A stretch of DNA of 22,517 bases from an uncultured Clostridia bacterium (GCA_905236685.1 CAJOPD010000080.1:1-22517); one strand, 5' to 3'; positions 1 through 8,223 are shown, counted from the stretch's first letter. A program made the numbers and translations. The notes: generated by a model from the sequence alone, not told the origin.

Positions 1-1
1 A

Positions 2-601
2 AAAACAGGGGAAACGGAGAATTTGCGTGATAAAACGCCGCGCCAAATAAGGGAAATGGGTGTAAGGCTCGCATTTGTACCTGAGGACAGACTCGGTATG
101 GGACTTGTTGGCAGTATGGATATTGTAGACAATATAATGCTCAGGAGCTATAGAAAAGGAAAATCCGTATTTGTGGAAAGAAATGCGCCCAAAAATCTTG
201 CAGATGACATTGTAGAGCGCTTAGAGGTTGTAACGCCGGGTGTCGGCACGCCTGTTCGGCGCCTATCGGGCGGAAATGTGCAAAAGGTGCTTGTCGGCAG
301 AGAAATTGCATCATCTCCTACCGTGCTTATGGCGGCATATCCTGTAAGGGGACTTGACATAAATTCTGCATATATAATTTATAATCTTTTAAATGAGCAA
401 AAGAGAAAGGGCGCGGCGGTAATTTTTGTCGGCGAAGATTTAGATGTGCTTTTGGAGCTTTGCGACAGAATTATTGTAATAGGCGGCGGAAAAATTGCAG
501 GCACGGTTGACGCAAGGACGGCAACTAAGGAAGAAATAGGATATATGATGACGAAATCGTCCTTTAAAGAACAGGAAAGCGAGGGAGAGGGCAATGAGTA
601 A
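2..601 (+). CDS. Nucleoside/BMP-type ABC importer, ATP-binding protein (3' part only)
   Basis: This is the C-terminal end of an ATPase with two nucleotide-binding domains (YufO/NupO-like) that powers uptake of nucleosides or related solutes through the two permeases downstream. The reading frame is open to the window edge, so the start and the first domain are missing. About 199 residues of the second domain are visible. The ABC signature LSGGNVQK is encoded at 263-286 and the PVRGLD stretch lies around 341-358. The Walker B region reads VLMAAYPVRGLD, so the usual Asp-Glu pair is replaced by Ala-Tyr, and the H-loop histidine position reads VGEDLD, with Glu instead of His. From memory, a degenerate second domain is typical of this family. 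The stop overlaps the next start by 8 bp, which indicates translational coupling. Family assignment is firm; the substrate is inferred. Confidence 0.9.
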   Translation, partial: KTGETENLRDKTPRQIREMGVRLAFVPEDRLGMGLVGSMDIVDNIMLRSYRKGKSVFVERNAPKNLADDIVERLEVVTPGVGTPVRRLSGGNVQKVLVGREIASSPTVLMAAYPVRGLDINSAYIIYNLLNEQKRKGAAVIFVGEDLDVLLELCDRIIVIGGGKIAGTVDARTATKEEIGYMMTKSSFKEQESEGEGNE

Positions 602-1694
602 AGTACATAAAAAGGTCAGAGAGCCACTCTTTCATATCGCAAAACGGGGCACTCTTGTCTGGTGGAAGGCTTGGAGCATAAGGTTTGCGGCAATCCTTGC
701 GGCGCTTGTCGTATGCGGACTTGTGACGCTGTCGCTTACGGGGCTTAATCCGCTCAAAGTTTATCAAACAATGTATATGGGCGCTTTGGGAACGAGCCGC
801 CTGAGGTGGAGCCTTTGGCAAGAGGTGGCTATGCTCCTTTGCGTATCAATCGCGGTGACGCCTGCATTCAAAATGCGGTTCTGGAACATCGGCGCGGAAG
901 GTCAGGTGCTTATGGGCGGCTTGGCTGCCGCTATGTGCATAATTCTGTGGGGCGGGAAAATCCCCGACGGTATTCTTTTGCCGATTATGATAGTGACAAG
1001 TATCGCGGCAGGCGCTATATGGGCGTATATTCCAGCATTTTTCAAGGCGGGCTGGAACACTAACGAAACGCTTTTCACTCTTATGATGAACTATATTGCA
1101 ACCCAGCTTGTTGCATATTTCACGCTTGAATGGTCTATGCCCAAGGGCTCGGGAACACCGAGAGTTTTAACCCACGCACAGCTCCCTGTAATTGCAGGAA
1201 AGGCATATCTTTTGAATATTTTGGTGGTTGCGGTTATTACAGTGTTTATGTTCATATACTTAAAGTACAGTAAACACGGTTACGAAATCGCCGTAGTGGG
1301 CGGAAGCGAAAATACCGCAAGATATATAGGCATAAATGTTAAAAAAGTCATAAAGCGTACAATGGTGCTTTCGGGCGCACTGTGCGGCGTTGCGGGGCTT
1401 TTGCTCGTTGCGGGAACGGACCATTCCTTAAAGAGCGACACGGCAGGCGGCAGAGGATTTACCGCAATAATGGTTTCGTGGCTTGCCAAATTCAACCCGA
1501 TATTTATGGTTTTGACATCGTTCCTGATTGTATTTTTGGAAAAGGGCGCGTCAAAAATTTCGGAGCGGTTTAGGCTTAACGACTCTTTTTCCGACATAAT
1601 TACGGGCATTATAATTTTCTTTATAATTGGCAGCGAATTTTTCATAAACTATAAAATAAAGCTAAACAGCAAGACAGAGGAGGAATTGAGATGA
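594..1694 (+). CDS. Nucleoside/BMP-type ABC importer, permease 1 (YufP-like)
   Basis: A 366-residue inner-membrane permease of the BPD_transp_2 family, one half of the transmembrane pore of the importer whose ATPase precedes it. Several hydrophobic helices begin near residue 30, after a basic N-terminal stretch. The family motif WNIGAEGQ sits at residues 97-104 and is a hallmark of the YufP/BmpB-type subunit. The ATG lies inside the end of the ATPase gene with a purine-rich GAGGGAGAGGG ribosome site just before it, and its stop overlaps the next gene by 4 bp (ATGA). The three subunits are therefore made in tandem. Nucleosides are the likely substrate by family. The solute-binding lipoprotein is not in view and probably lies upstream. 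Confidence 0.92.
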   Translation: MSKVHKKVREPLFHIAKRGTLVWWKAWSIRFAAILAALVVCGLVTLSLTGLNPLKVYQTMYMGALGTSRLRWSLWQEVAMLLCVSIAVTPAFKMRFWNIGAEGQVLMGGLAAAMCIILWGGKIPDGILLPIMIVTSIAAGAIWAYIPAFFKAGWNTNETLFTLMMNYIATQLVAYFTLEWSMPKGSGTPRVLTHAQLPVIAGKAYLLNILVVAVITVFMFIYLKYSKHGYEIAVVGGSENTARYIGINVKKVIKRTMVLSGALCGVAGLLLVAGTDHSLKSDTAGGRGFTAIMVSWLAKFNPIFMVLTSFLIVFLEKGASKISERFRLNDSFSDIITGIIIFFIIGSEFFINYKIKLNSKTEEELR

Positions 1695-2674
1695 TACCGA
1701 TAATTATTCAGCGTGCGGTTATGCAGGGAATTCCACTTCTTTACGGCTCAACAGGCGAAATTCTAACCGAAAAATCGGGGCATTTAAATCTCGGTATTCC
1801 GGGAATAATGTATGTGGGCGCAATCAGCGGCGTTGCGGGAGCGTTTTTATATGAACAGTCGGCAGGAGCGCAGTCGATAAATCCGTTTTTGGCGGTTTTG
1901 ATATCATTTTTGTGCTGTATCATAGGCGCGGCGCTTATGGGACTTATATATTGCTTTTTAACGGTAACGCTCCGTGCAAACCAAAATGTTACGGGTCTTG
2001 CGCTTACCACCTTCGGTATAGGAATAGGCAACTTTTTCGGCGGCTCTTTGATTACAATCACAGGCAGCGATGTGCCGTCAATATCGCTGTCGGCAACAAG
2101 CAGAGCTTTTAAAACTATGCTTCCCTTTGCAGATAAGGCGGGCTGGTTCGGCAAGGTATTTCTGTCCTACGGGTTTTTGGCATATCTTGCAATAGTTATA
2201 GCGCTTGCCGCATCATACTTTTTAAACAAAACCCGCTCGGGACTGCATCTGCGAGCAGTCGGCGAAAGCCCGCAGACAGCAGACGCGGCAGGTATCAATG
2301 TAACGAAATACAAATATCTTGCGACCTGTATCGGCAGCGCAATAGCGGGGCTCGGCGGACTTTACTATGTAATGGATTATGCGAACGGAGTATGGTCAAA
2401 TAACGCCTTCGGCGACAGAGGCTGGCTGTCTATCGCTTTGGTAATTTTCGCAACCTGGAAACCGGGAATAAGCATTTTGGGCTCTATTTTATTCGGCGGA
2501 CTTTATGTAATCCCGACATATATTCCGAATATAACGGTCAGCGCAAAAAAACTTTTTGAAATGCTTCCGTATGTTGTAACAATGCTCGTCTTGATACTCA
2601 CAAGCGTGCGTAATAAAAAGGAAAATCAGCCGCCGCAAAGTCTGGGGCTCCCGTATTTCAGAGAGGAGCGTTAG
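1691..2674 (+). CDS. Nucleoside/BMP-type ABC importer, permease 2 (YufQ-like)
   Basis: A 327-residue polytopic membrane protein, the second pore subunit of the importer. The N-terminal region carries the conserved stretch TEKSGHLNLGIPGIM at residues 26-40. This corresponds to the ERSG...NIGIEGMM motif of YufQ-type permeases, here with Pro where many members have Glu. An AGAGGAGGAATTG ribosome site precedes the ATG, which overlaps the stop of permease 1. A gap of 23 bp separates it from the FAD protein gene, so the transcript most likely continues into that gene and purA. Confidence 0.92.
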   Translation: MIPIIIQRAVMQGIPLLYGSTGEILTEKSGHLNLGIPGIMYVGAISGVAGAFLYEQSAGAQSINPFLAVLISFLCCIIGAALMGLIYCFLTVTLRANQNVTGLALTTFGIGIGNFFGGSLITITGSDVPSISLSATSRAFKTMLPFADKAGWFGKVFLSYGFLAYLAIVIALAASYFLNKTRSGLHLRAVGESPQTADAAGINVTKYKYLATCIGSAIAGLGGLYYVMDYANGVWSNNAFGDRGWLSIALVIFATWKPGISILGSILFGGLYVIPTYIPNITVSAKKLFEMLPYVVTMLVLILTSVRNKKENQPPQSLGLPYFREER

Positions 2675-2697
2675 CAGGCGGAAAACAGGAGAAAACT

Positions 2698-4098
2698 ATG
2701 AAAAGGGATATTTTGATTATAGGCGCAGGTCCTGCGGGGATTTTTACTGCGCTTGAAATGCTCAGACGCGGCACAAAAAAGAGCATTACTATCGTGGAAA
2801 AAGGGCAGAGCATCGAAAACCGCAGCTGCCCGAAAGAAAAAACCAATAAATGTATGAATTGTAAGCCCTATTGCCATATAACAACGGGCTTTTCGGGCGC
2901 AGGAGCATTTTCCGACGGAAAGCTTTCGCTTTCTTCCGATGTAGGCGGTGATTTGCCACTTTTAATCGGCGAAGATGTTGTCCGGGAAACGATAGAATAT
3001 ACCGACAATATATACCTGGAATTCGGCGCAGATACAAAGGTGGAGGGCATAAACAATTCCGACGCGGTAAAGGAAATACGGAAAAATGCCATAAAAGCAG
3101 GGCTTAAACTTGTTGACTGCCCAATCCGCCATTTAGGCACGGAAAAAGCGCAGAGCCTGTATCTTGCAATAGAAAAACACTTGCAGGAAAAGGGTGTACA
3201 AATCCTTTTCGGATACGAATGTACCAATCTTATCTTGGACGGCGATGTTTGCTGCGGCGCATATATAACAAACGGCAGGGAAAATATAAGTATAACTGCG
3301 GAGCATACCATAGTAGCAACGGGCAGACGCGGCGCAGAATGGCTTGAACATATTTGCAGTGAGCATAATATAGCGCACGAGCCGGGGACAGTTGATATAG
3401 GCGTTCGCGTTGAGGTGCGGAATGAGATTATGGAGCGCGTAAACGAGGTTTTGTACGAATCCAAGCTTATCGGCTGGCCCGAACCCTTTAAAAATAAGGT
3501 GCGTACTTTCTGCCAGAACCCCGGCGGATTTGTCAGTCAGGAAAATTACGACAATAATCTGGCGGTAGTGAACGGACACTCATATAAAGAGAAAAAGTCA
3601 AGCAATACAAATGTTGCGATTTTGTGTTCGCATAACTTTTCAACACCATTTAATCAGCCGATTGCATATGCGCAAAAAATCGGCGAGCTAACAAATATGC
3701 TTGCAAACGGACATATTCTGGTACAGCGTTTCGGCGATATTTTAAGCGGAAAACGCACCTGGCCGAAGGAGCTTGCGCAGAGTAATTTAAAGCCAACTCT
3801 TCCCGATGCGGTTGCGGGCGATATTACTGCCGCACTTCCGTACCGCTCAATGATGAATATTATAAACTTTATAAAGGCGGTGGATTTGGTTGTCCCCGGT
3901 TTTGCATCATATGAAACGCTTTTGTATTCGCCGGAGCTTAAATTCTACTCAAACAGGGTAAAGATGGACACCGACTTTAACACGAGTATAAAAGGGCTTC
4001 ACTGTTTAGGCGATTCAAGCGGCTGGACAAGAGGGCTTATGATGGCATCGGTAATGGGCGTTTTGATGGGAAGGCGCCTTACCGAAATAAATGAGTAA
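2698..4098 (+). CDS. FAD-dependent oxidoreductase, COG2509-like
   Basis: A 466-residue flavoprotein of uncharacterised role. The N-terminus IIGAGPAGIFTALE (residues 7-20) is a Rossmann dinucleotide-binding motif, VATGRRGAEW further on is a second FAD-contacting motif, and the C-terminal LHCLGDSSGWTRGLMMAS closes the FAD site. A cysteine group C44-x7-C52-x2-C55-x3-C59 lies directly before GFSGAGAFSDGKL. Its spacing would suit a metal or Fe-S site, but this is only inference. I recognise the family as the 'uncharacterised FAD-dependent dehydrogenase' group COG2509. An ACAGGAG ribosome site precedes the ATG. It lies between nucleoside importer genes and purA, with short gaps on both sides (23 and 14 bp). 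No substrate can be read from the sequence. Confidence 0.85.
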   Translation: MKRDILIIGAGPAGIFTALEMLRRGTKKSITIVEKGQSIENRSCPKEKTNKCMNCKPYCHITTGFSGAGAFSDGKLSLSSDVGGDLPLLIGEDVVRETIEYTDNIYLEFGADTKVEGINNSDAVKEIRKNAIKAGLKLVDCPIRHLGTEKAQSLYLAIEKHLQEKGVQILFGYECTNLILDGDVCCGAYITNGRENISITAEHTIVATGRRGAEWLEHICSEHNIAHEPGTVDIGVRVEVRNEIMERVNEVLYESKLIGWPEPFKNKVRTFCQNPGGFVSQENYDNNLAVVNGHSYKEKKSSNTNVAILCSHNFSTPFNQPIAYAQKIGELTNMLANGHILVQRFGDILSGKRTWPKELAQSNLKPTLPDAVAGDITAALPYRSMMNIINFIKAVDLVVPGFASYETLLYSPELKFYSNRVKMDTDFNTSIKGLHCLGDSSGWTRGLMMASVMGVLMGRRLTEINE

Positions 4099-4112
4099 AA
4101 GAGGAAAAACAA

Positions 4113-5390
4113 ATGGTAAAAGCAGTAGTTGGAGCGAATTGGGGCGATGAAGGAAAGGGCAAAATCACCGATATGCTCGCAAAAGACGCGGATATTGTAA
4201 TAAGATTTCAGGGCGGAGCAAATGCAGGGCATACGATAGTCAATGAATACGGCAAATTTGCGCTTCATCTTCTTCCGTCAGGCTCGTTTAACGAAAATGT
4301 TGTAAATATGATAGGGAACGGCGTGGCGCTTGACATTCCAAAGCTTTTTAATGAAATATCGGCAATCGAAAAGCAGGGCGTAAAAAGACCTAATATTGTG
4401 GTTTCGGAAAGAGCACAGGTTTTGATGCCGTATCATATTTTGCTTGATACCTATGAGGAGGAACGGCTTTCCGACCGCAAATTTGGCTCGACAAAGTCGG
4501 GAATAGCACCGTTTTTCTCGGACAAGTACGCAAAAACGGGCTTTCAGGTATGGGAGCTTTTGCAAGATGATGATGCGCTTTTTGAAAAGGTCAAAAACAC
4601 CGTTGAATACAAAAACCTCATAATAGAGCACATCTACCACAAACCGCTTTTGTCGGCGGAGGAGCTTTTTGAAACCTTGAAGGAATACAGGGAAATGATA
4701 AAGCCGTATGTGATAAATTCGGTTGAATTTATACATAAGGCGATAAAAGAGGGAAAAAATATTCTTTTGGAGGGTCAGCTGGGAAGTTTAAAGGACCCCG
4801 ATTTTGGCATATATCCCTTTACCACATCATCGCCCACGATAGCGGGCTACGGTGCGTGCGGAGCGGGAATACCGCCCTATGAAATAACCGATATTATAAC
4901 GGTTGTAAAGGCATATTCTTCGGCAGTGGGCGCAGGCGCGTTTGTTTCGGAAATATTCGGCGAAGAAGCGGACGAGTTAAGACGGCGTGGAGGTGACGGC
5001 GGCGAATACGGCGCAACAACGGGCAGACCGAGACGAATGGGTTGGTTTGACTGTGTTGCAAGCAGGTACGGCTGTATGGTTCAGGGTACGACGCAGGTTG
5101 CGTTTACCGTTTTAGATGTTTTGGGATATTTAGACGAAATCCCCGTCTGCATAGGGTATGACATAAACGGCGAAATTACGCGAGATTTCCCGACAACCGA
5201 TAAGCTCAATATTGCAAAGCCCGTCCTTAAAACCTTAAAGGGCTGGAAATGCGACATAAGAGGTATCAAAAAATATGAGGATTTACCTGAAAATTGCAGA
5301 AAATATATAGAGTTTGTGGAAAAAGAACTGGGCTACCCCATTAAAATGGTATCCAACGGTCCCGCAAGGAGCGATATGATTTTCAGATAG
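4113..5390 (+). CDS. purA: Adenylosuccinate synthase
   Basis: A 425-residue cytoplasmic enzyme that joins IMP and aspartate using GTP to give adenylosuccinate, the first step from IMP to AMP. The P-loop WGDEGKGK is at residues 10-17, with the catalytic Asp at 12, and NAGHT with the catalytic His at 40. ATTGRPRRMGWFD is at 301-313, and the C-terminal SNGPARSD at 414-421 matches the guanine-binding end of the family. Length is normal for bacterial PurA. Several IMP-contact positions differ from the E. coli enzyme: the loop usually reading EGAQG reads EGQLG at 220-224, and the GSTKSG...DKYAKTGFQV segment (125-146) lacks some of the usual arginines. Asp12 is retained, which argues against the phage PurZ branch. 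The gene follows the FAD protein by 14 bp and is the last of its operon, next to a nucleoside importer, which fits purine supply. Confidence 0.93.
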   Translation: MVKAVVGANWGDEGKGKITDMLAKDADIVIRFQGGANAGHTIVNEYGKFALHLLPSGSFNENVVNMIGNGVALDIPKLFNEISAIEKQGVKRPNIVVSERAQVLMPYHILLDTYEEERLSDRKFGSTKSGIAPFFSDKYAKTGFQVWELLQDDDALFEKVKNTVEYKNLIIEHIYHKPLLSAEELFETLKEYREMIKPYVINSVEFIHKAIKEGKNILLEGQLGSLKDPDFGIYPFTTSSPTIAGYGACGAGIPPYEITDIITVVKAYSSAVGAGAFVSEIFGEEADELRRRGGDGGEYGATTGRPRRMGWFDCVASRYGCMVQGTTQVAFTVLDVLGYLDEIPVCIGYDINGEITRDFPTTDKLNIAKPVLKTLKGWKCDIRGIKKYEDLPENCRKYIEFVEKELGYPIKMVSNGPARSDMIFR

Positions 5391-5393
5391 TTT

Positions 5394-5430
5394 AAATCGG
5401 CAGAGCATAATGTGTTTCTGCCGATTTTTC
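5394..5430 (+). terminator. Rho-independent terminator after purA
   Basis: A perfect 11-bp stem (AAATCGGCAGA at 5394-5404 with TCTGCCGATTT at 5417-5427) and a 12-nt loop is followed by further T residues. It begins four bases after the purA stop and ends just before the next promoter. Confidence 0.88.
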
Positions 5431-5459
5431 TTGACGAATTTGCGGCGCTGTGTTATGAT
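5431..5459 (+). promoter_or_regulatory. Sigma-A-type promoter for wecB
   Basis: TTGACG at 5431-5436 and TATGAT at 5454-5459 are separated by 17 bp, five and six matches respectively to the consensus. Transcription would begin near 5466, about 28 nt before the wecB ATG, so the leader is short. Confidence 0.82.
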
Positions 5460-5481
5460 AAATCTAAGTAGTGCGGTATAC

Positions 5482-5486
5482 GGAGG
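5482..5486 (+). promoter_or_regulatory. Ribosome binding site fixing the wecB start
   Basis: GGAGG lies 7 bases before ATG 5494. The same frame is open from an ATG at 5410, but that codon lies inside the purA terminator and before the promoter, so 5494 is the real start. Confidence 0.85.
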
Positions 5487-5493
5487 CAAAATT

Positions 5494-6585
5494 ATGAAAA
5501 AGATAATGGTGGTTTTCGGCACAAGACCCGAAGCAATCAAAATGTGCCCCTTGGTAAATGAGCTGAAAAGCCGTAAAAATATAGAAACGGTGGTTTTGGT
5601 AACAGGTCAGCACAGGCAGATGCTTGATGTCGTTTTAAAGGAGTTTTCGGTAACGCCGGAATATGACCTTTCGATAATGAAACAAAATCAGACGCTTTTT
5701 GATATTACAACGGGCATACTGGGAAGCATAAAGGAAATACTTGAAAAGGAAAAACCCGATACGGTGTTGGTTCACGGGGATACCACCACTTCCTTCGTGA
5801 CGGCGCTCGCCTGCTTTTATCTGCAAATACCGGTAGGTCATGTGGAGGCGGGGCTCAGGACATATAATATCTATTCGCCATATCCCGAGGAATTTAACCG
5901 TCAGGCAGTGGGAATTATCGCAAAATATAATTTTGCTCCGACAGAGCTTTCAAAGGCAAATCTGGTTAAGGAGGGCAAAAATCCCGAGTCGGTTTTCGTC
6001 ACTGGAAATACCGCGATAGACGCCTTAAAAACCACTATTAAAGATGATTACTGCCACGAACAGCTAACCTGGGCGGAGGGCTCGCGGCTTATTATGATTA
6101 CGGCGCACCGCCGTGAAAATTTGGGCGAGCCGATGCACAATATGTTCCGCGCGATAAGGCGCATTGTTGAGGAATATCCTGATATTAAGGCGATTTATCC
6201 CATTCATTTAAACCCCGCGGTGCGTAAGGTTGCGGACGAAATTCTTTCGGACTGTGACAGAATACGCATAATTGAGCCTCTTGATGTTTTGGATTTTCAT
6301 AACTTTTTGAACAGAAGTTATCTTATTTTAACAGACAGCGGCGGTATTCAGGAGGAGGCGCCTTCTCTTGGCAAGCCTGTGCTTGTTATGCGTGATACAA
6401 CTGAGCGCCCCGAGGGTATAAAAGCAGGGACATTAAAGCTTGTCGGAACAAACGAGGACACTATATACCGCGAGTTTAAAAATCTGCTTGAAAACAAGGA
6501 AGAATATCTAAAAATGAGCAGAGCGTCAAATCCGTACGGCGACGGCTTTGCGAGCAAACGGATAGCGGATATTTTGGAGCAGTGA
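5494..6585 (+). CDS. wecB: UDP-N-acetylglucosamine 2-epimerase (non-hydrolysing)
   Basis: A 363-residue cytoplasmic enzyme that interconverts UDP-GlcNAc and UDP-ManNAc, called MnaA in Gram-positives. It supplies ManNAc for the teichoic acid linkage unit or other envelope glycans. Visible motifs are FGTRPEAIKM at 8-17, HGDTTTS with Asp96, VEAGLRT with Glu118, PEEFNRQ around 131-137, TAHRRENLG with His205, and the UDP-binding SGGIQEEAP at 282-290. These are the acidic and histidine positions used by the family. Length is typical. It has its own promoter and a short leader, and is followed after 4 bp by a small membrane protein gene. The partner enzyme TagO is encoded about 7.5 kb downstream in another operon. 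Confidence 0.95.
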   Translation: MKKIMVVFGTRPEAIKMCPLVNELKSRKNIETVVLVTGQHRQMLDVVLKEFSVTPEYDLSIMKQNQTLFDITTGILGSIKEILEKEKPDTVLVHGDTTTSFVTALACFYLQIPVGHVEAGLRTYNIYSPYPEEFNRQAVGIIAKYNFAPTELSKANLVKEGKNPESVFVTGNTAIDALKTTIKDDYCHEQLTWAEGSRLIMITAHRRENLGEPMHNMFRAIRRIVEEYPDIKAIYPIHLNPAVRKVADEILSDCDRIRIIEPLDVLDFHNFLNRSYLILTDSGGIQEEAPSLGKPVLVMRDTTERPEGIKAGTLKLVGTNEDTIYREFKNLLENKEEYLKMSRASNPYGDGFASKRIADILEQ

Positions 6586-6589
6586 TGTT

Positions 6590-7141
6590 ATGATGAAATA
6601 TACTTGGCACGGACAGATTTTGTCGGTAATAACGGCGCATATTGAGGCTGCTTTTGTGTTCTTTCTGATTTGGACCTTCTCAATTTCCGTAACGGGAACA
6701 AGGCTGGGCGGGTTTGTCTTTTCTTTGGTGTCGGCTGTGCTTTATACAGTTATGATGTACCTGCGCGGCTATACTACTGCAAGGAATGACAAAAAGAGCT
6801 ACACAAAGCTGACGCCGATTGCATATAAAGGTGCAGTCATAGCGCTCGGACTGGTTGTTCTGAACATTTTTGCGGTGATTATATACAAACTTTCGTGGCT
6901 ATTGGGAAGTGACGGAGAGAGCCTTTCGACATTGCGGGCGGTAGCAGGAAATGTATTCGGTATCTTCTGGTTTTCGCCGTATTTAAACCTTTTGGGTATG
7001 GATAAAGGCAGTATCGCGCCTTACGGCTATGCCGTAATAGTCCTGCTTCATACAACAGCGTGCTTTTTGGGCTATTTTGCGGGATATAAAAATTTTGATA
7101 TATCGGTAAAGCTAAGAAATTTAGTTTATGAAAAAAAATAA
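6590..7141 (+). CDS. Membrane protein of unknown function
   Basis: A 183-residue protein I do not recognise. Four or five hydrophobic segments are visible, at about residues 12-33, 38-59, 79-104, 146-166 and possibly 118-135. The loop at 61-77 is polar and basic and the C-terminus is short and charged. There are two consecutive ATG codons at 6590 and 6593. The GGAG at 6576-6579, inside the end of wecB, is the only ribosome-site candidate and is slightly distant. The gene is 4 bp after wecB and its stop abuts the shared terminator, so it is co-transcribed with wecB. That context weakly suggests an envelope role; the sequence gives no more. Confidence 0.78.
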   Translation: MMKYTWHGQILSVITAHIEAAFVFFLIWTFSISVTGTRLGGFVFSLVSAVLYTVMMYLRGYTTARNDKKSYTKLTPIAYKGAVIALGLVVLNIFAVIIYKLSWLLGSDGESLSTLRAVAGNVFGIFWFSPYLNLLGMDKGSIAPYGYAVIVLLHTTACFLGYFAGYKNFDISVKLRNLVYEKK

Positions 7142-7174
7142 AAAAACGGGCAGTTTTTAAAACTGCCCGTTTTT
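7142..7174. terminator. Bidirectional terminator between convergent genes
   Basis: AAAAACGGGCAGTTTT pairs with AAAACTGCCCGTTTTT, giving a strong hairpin flanked by A residues on one side and T residues on the other, so it works on both strands. It begins next to the stop at 7139-7141 and contains most of the minus-strand stop at 7173-7175. Confidence 0.9.
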
Positions 7175-8183
7175 ATGTTTTGTCGGTAAGAGAGCTTATG
7201 ACCTTGCCGAGCCGTGCGATTTCCTTTTTTGCGTCGGTTATCTCCTGCTGCGTTTTGTTAAGCATATTTTTAACCCTTTCAAGCTCCGAGAGTTTATTGG
7301 CATTATAATTTGCGGAAATCTCAAAAACATCGGGATTTCCAAAAAGCACCGCTCCTGTTTGCGTTTCATATCCGTAATAGTATTTAAAATCTCTGCCTTT
7401 TTGGACTGTGTAGATATTCATCGCCTTTCCCGAACTCATAAACCGTTTCGGCTCGCTGAAATTCTCGCCGTCAAGGCTCATTATATATCGGATAAAACTG
7501 CCGCTTTTCCACATCACATATATTTTGCCGCCGATATCCGCCAAAATAGGCATTTCAAGATGCGTGTCGTGCGCAAGCTCCTTGCCGTCCAAAAATACCG
7601 AGGAATTGCGCGAAAACAAAATCCGTTCCCGTCCGCCAACATTATAGACCGTGCCAAAATGAGCATCTTCATATATGGGAGTAAAAACAGAGGGCTTTTC
7701 GTCCGAAAGATTTACGCTCCCAAAAACGCCGTTTGAATTTGTATAGAACGCCTTGCTGTCCTTTATAAAGAAATGCGGCGTTTCCAGTATGTCAATCGTG
7801 GCGGGCTTGGCGCGGTCTCCCAAAATGCAGTGGACGAGCAGATTTTCGCCGTTATAAAGGGCAGAATACATCAAATTCAGCCGTCCGCGAACGCTGTAAA
7901 GGCGCATATCCAAAACGGCAATATCGCTGCTCAATGTAGAAATGGCATATTTTTTCCACTCATCTCCCGCAAGAACAGCGTAAATCAAGTTGTTGCTGTA
8001 ATCGGTGCATATGAGATGTACGGAAGACTGCGAGCAATATACCGAAAAGCCGTCTCTGCCCCCGGTGAATACGGGTACAGGCTCCTGCCATATGCCTGAC
8101 GGCGACTGCTTTTTCATATATATCCCCGACCTGTAAAAGTAATGCTCAGGTGTGTTTTTTGGCATAACAAGATAGTTTGTCAT
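7173..8183 (-). CDS. Orphan protein, beta-rich body with C-terminal coiled coil
   Basis: A 336-residue protein I do not recognise. It has no signal peptide or membrane helix, so it is probably cytoplasmic. The first 290 or so residues read as short beta strands with repeated aromatic and Gly/Asp turns (for example GIWQEPVPVF, GEWKKYAI-like and GENFSEPKRF segments), the look of a beta-propeller or sugar-binding repeat, though no repeat unit is clear enough to name. The last 40 residues, from about 294, are Leu/Ile-spaced and highly charged, consistent with a coiled coil used for self-association. An AAGGGGG ribosome site lies 8 bases before the ATG. The gene stands alone, transcribed toward the wecB operon and away from gltX. 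Existence of the gene is well supported; function is unknown. Confidence 0.8.
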   Translation of the reverse strand: MTNYLVMPKNTPEHYFYRSGIYMKKQSPSGIWQEPVPVFTGGRDGFSVYCSQSSVHLICTDYSNNLIYAVLAGDEWKKYAISTLSSDIAVLDMRLYSVRGRLNLMYSALYNGENLLVHCILGDRAKPATIDILETPHFFIKDSKAFYTNSNGVFGSVNLSDEKPSVFTPIYEDAHFGTVYNVGGRERILFSRNSSVFLDGKELAHDTHLEMPILADIGGKIYVMWKSGSFIRYIMSLDGENFSEPKRFMSSGKAMNIYTVQKGRDFKYYYGYETQTGAVLFGNPDVFEISANYNANKLSELERVKNMLNKTQQEITDAKKEIARLGKVISSLTDKT

Positions 8184-8223
8184 AATAATTCCCCCTTATA
8201 CTCATATTTATCTATATGTTTTT

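Noticed and set aside
2868..3464. A 198-residue minus-strand open frame inside the FAD protein gene
   Set aside because: The composition (Ser/Thr/Pro rich, no domain) is that of a shadow frame, and the opposite strand encodes a conserved protein.
4113..5390. Phage-type PurZ (diaminopurine pathway) in place of PurA
   Set aside because: PurZ lacks the catalytic Asp of WGDEGKGK; it is present here as Asp12, and the length is that of bacterial PurA.
5410..5493. Upstream extension of wecB by 28 codons
   Set aside because: The extra codons lie inside the purA terminator and the wecB promoter. GGAGG before ATG 5494 gives a better start.
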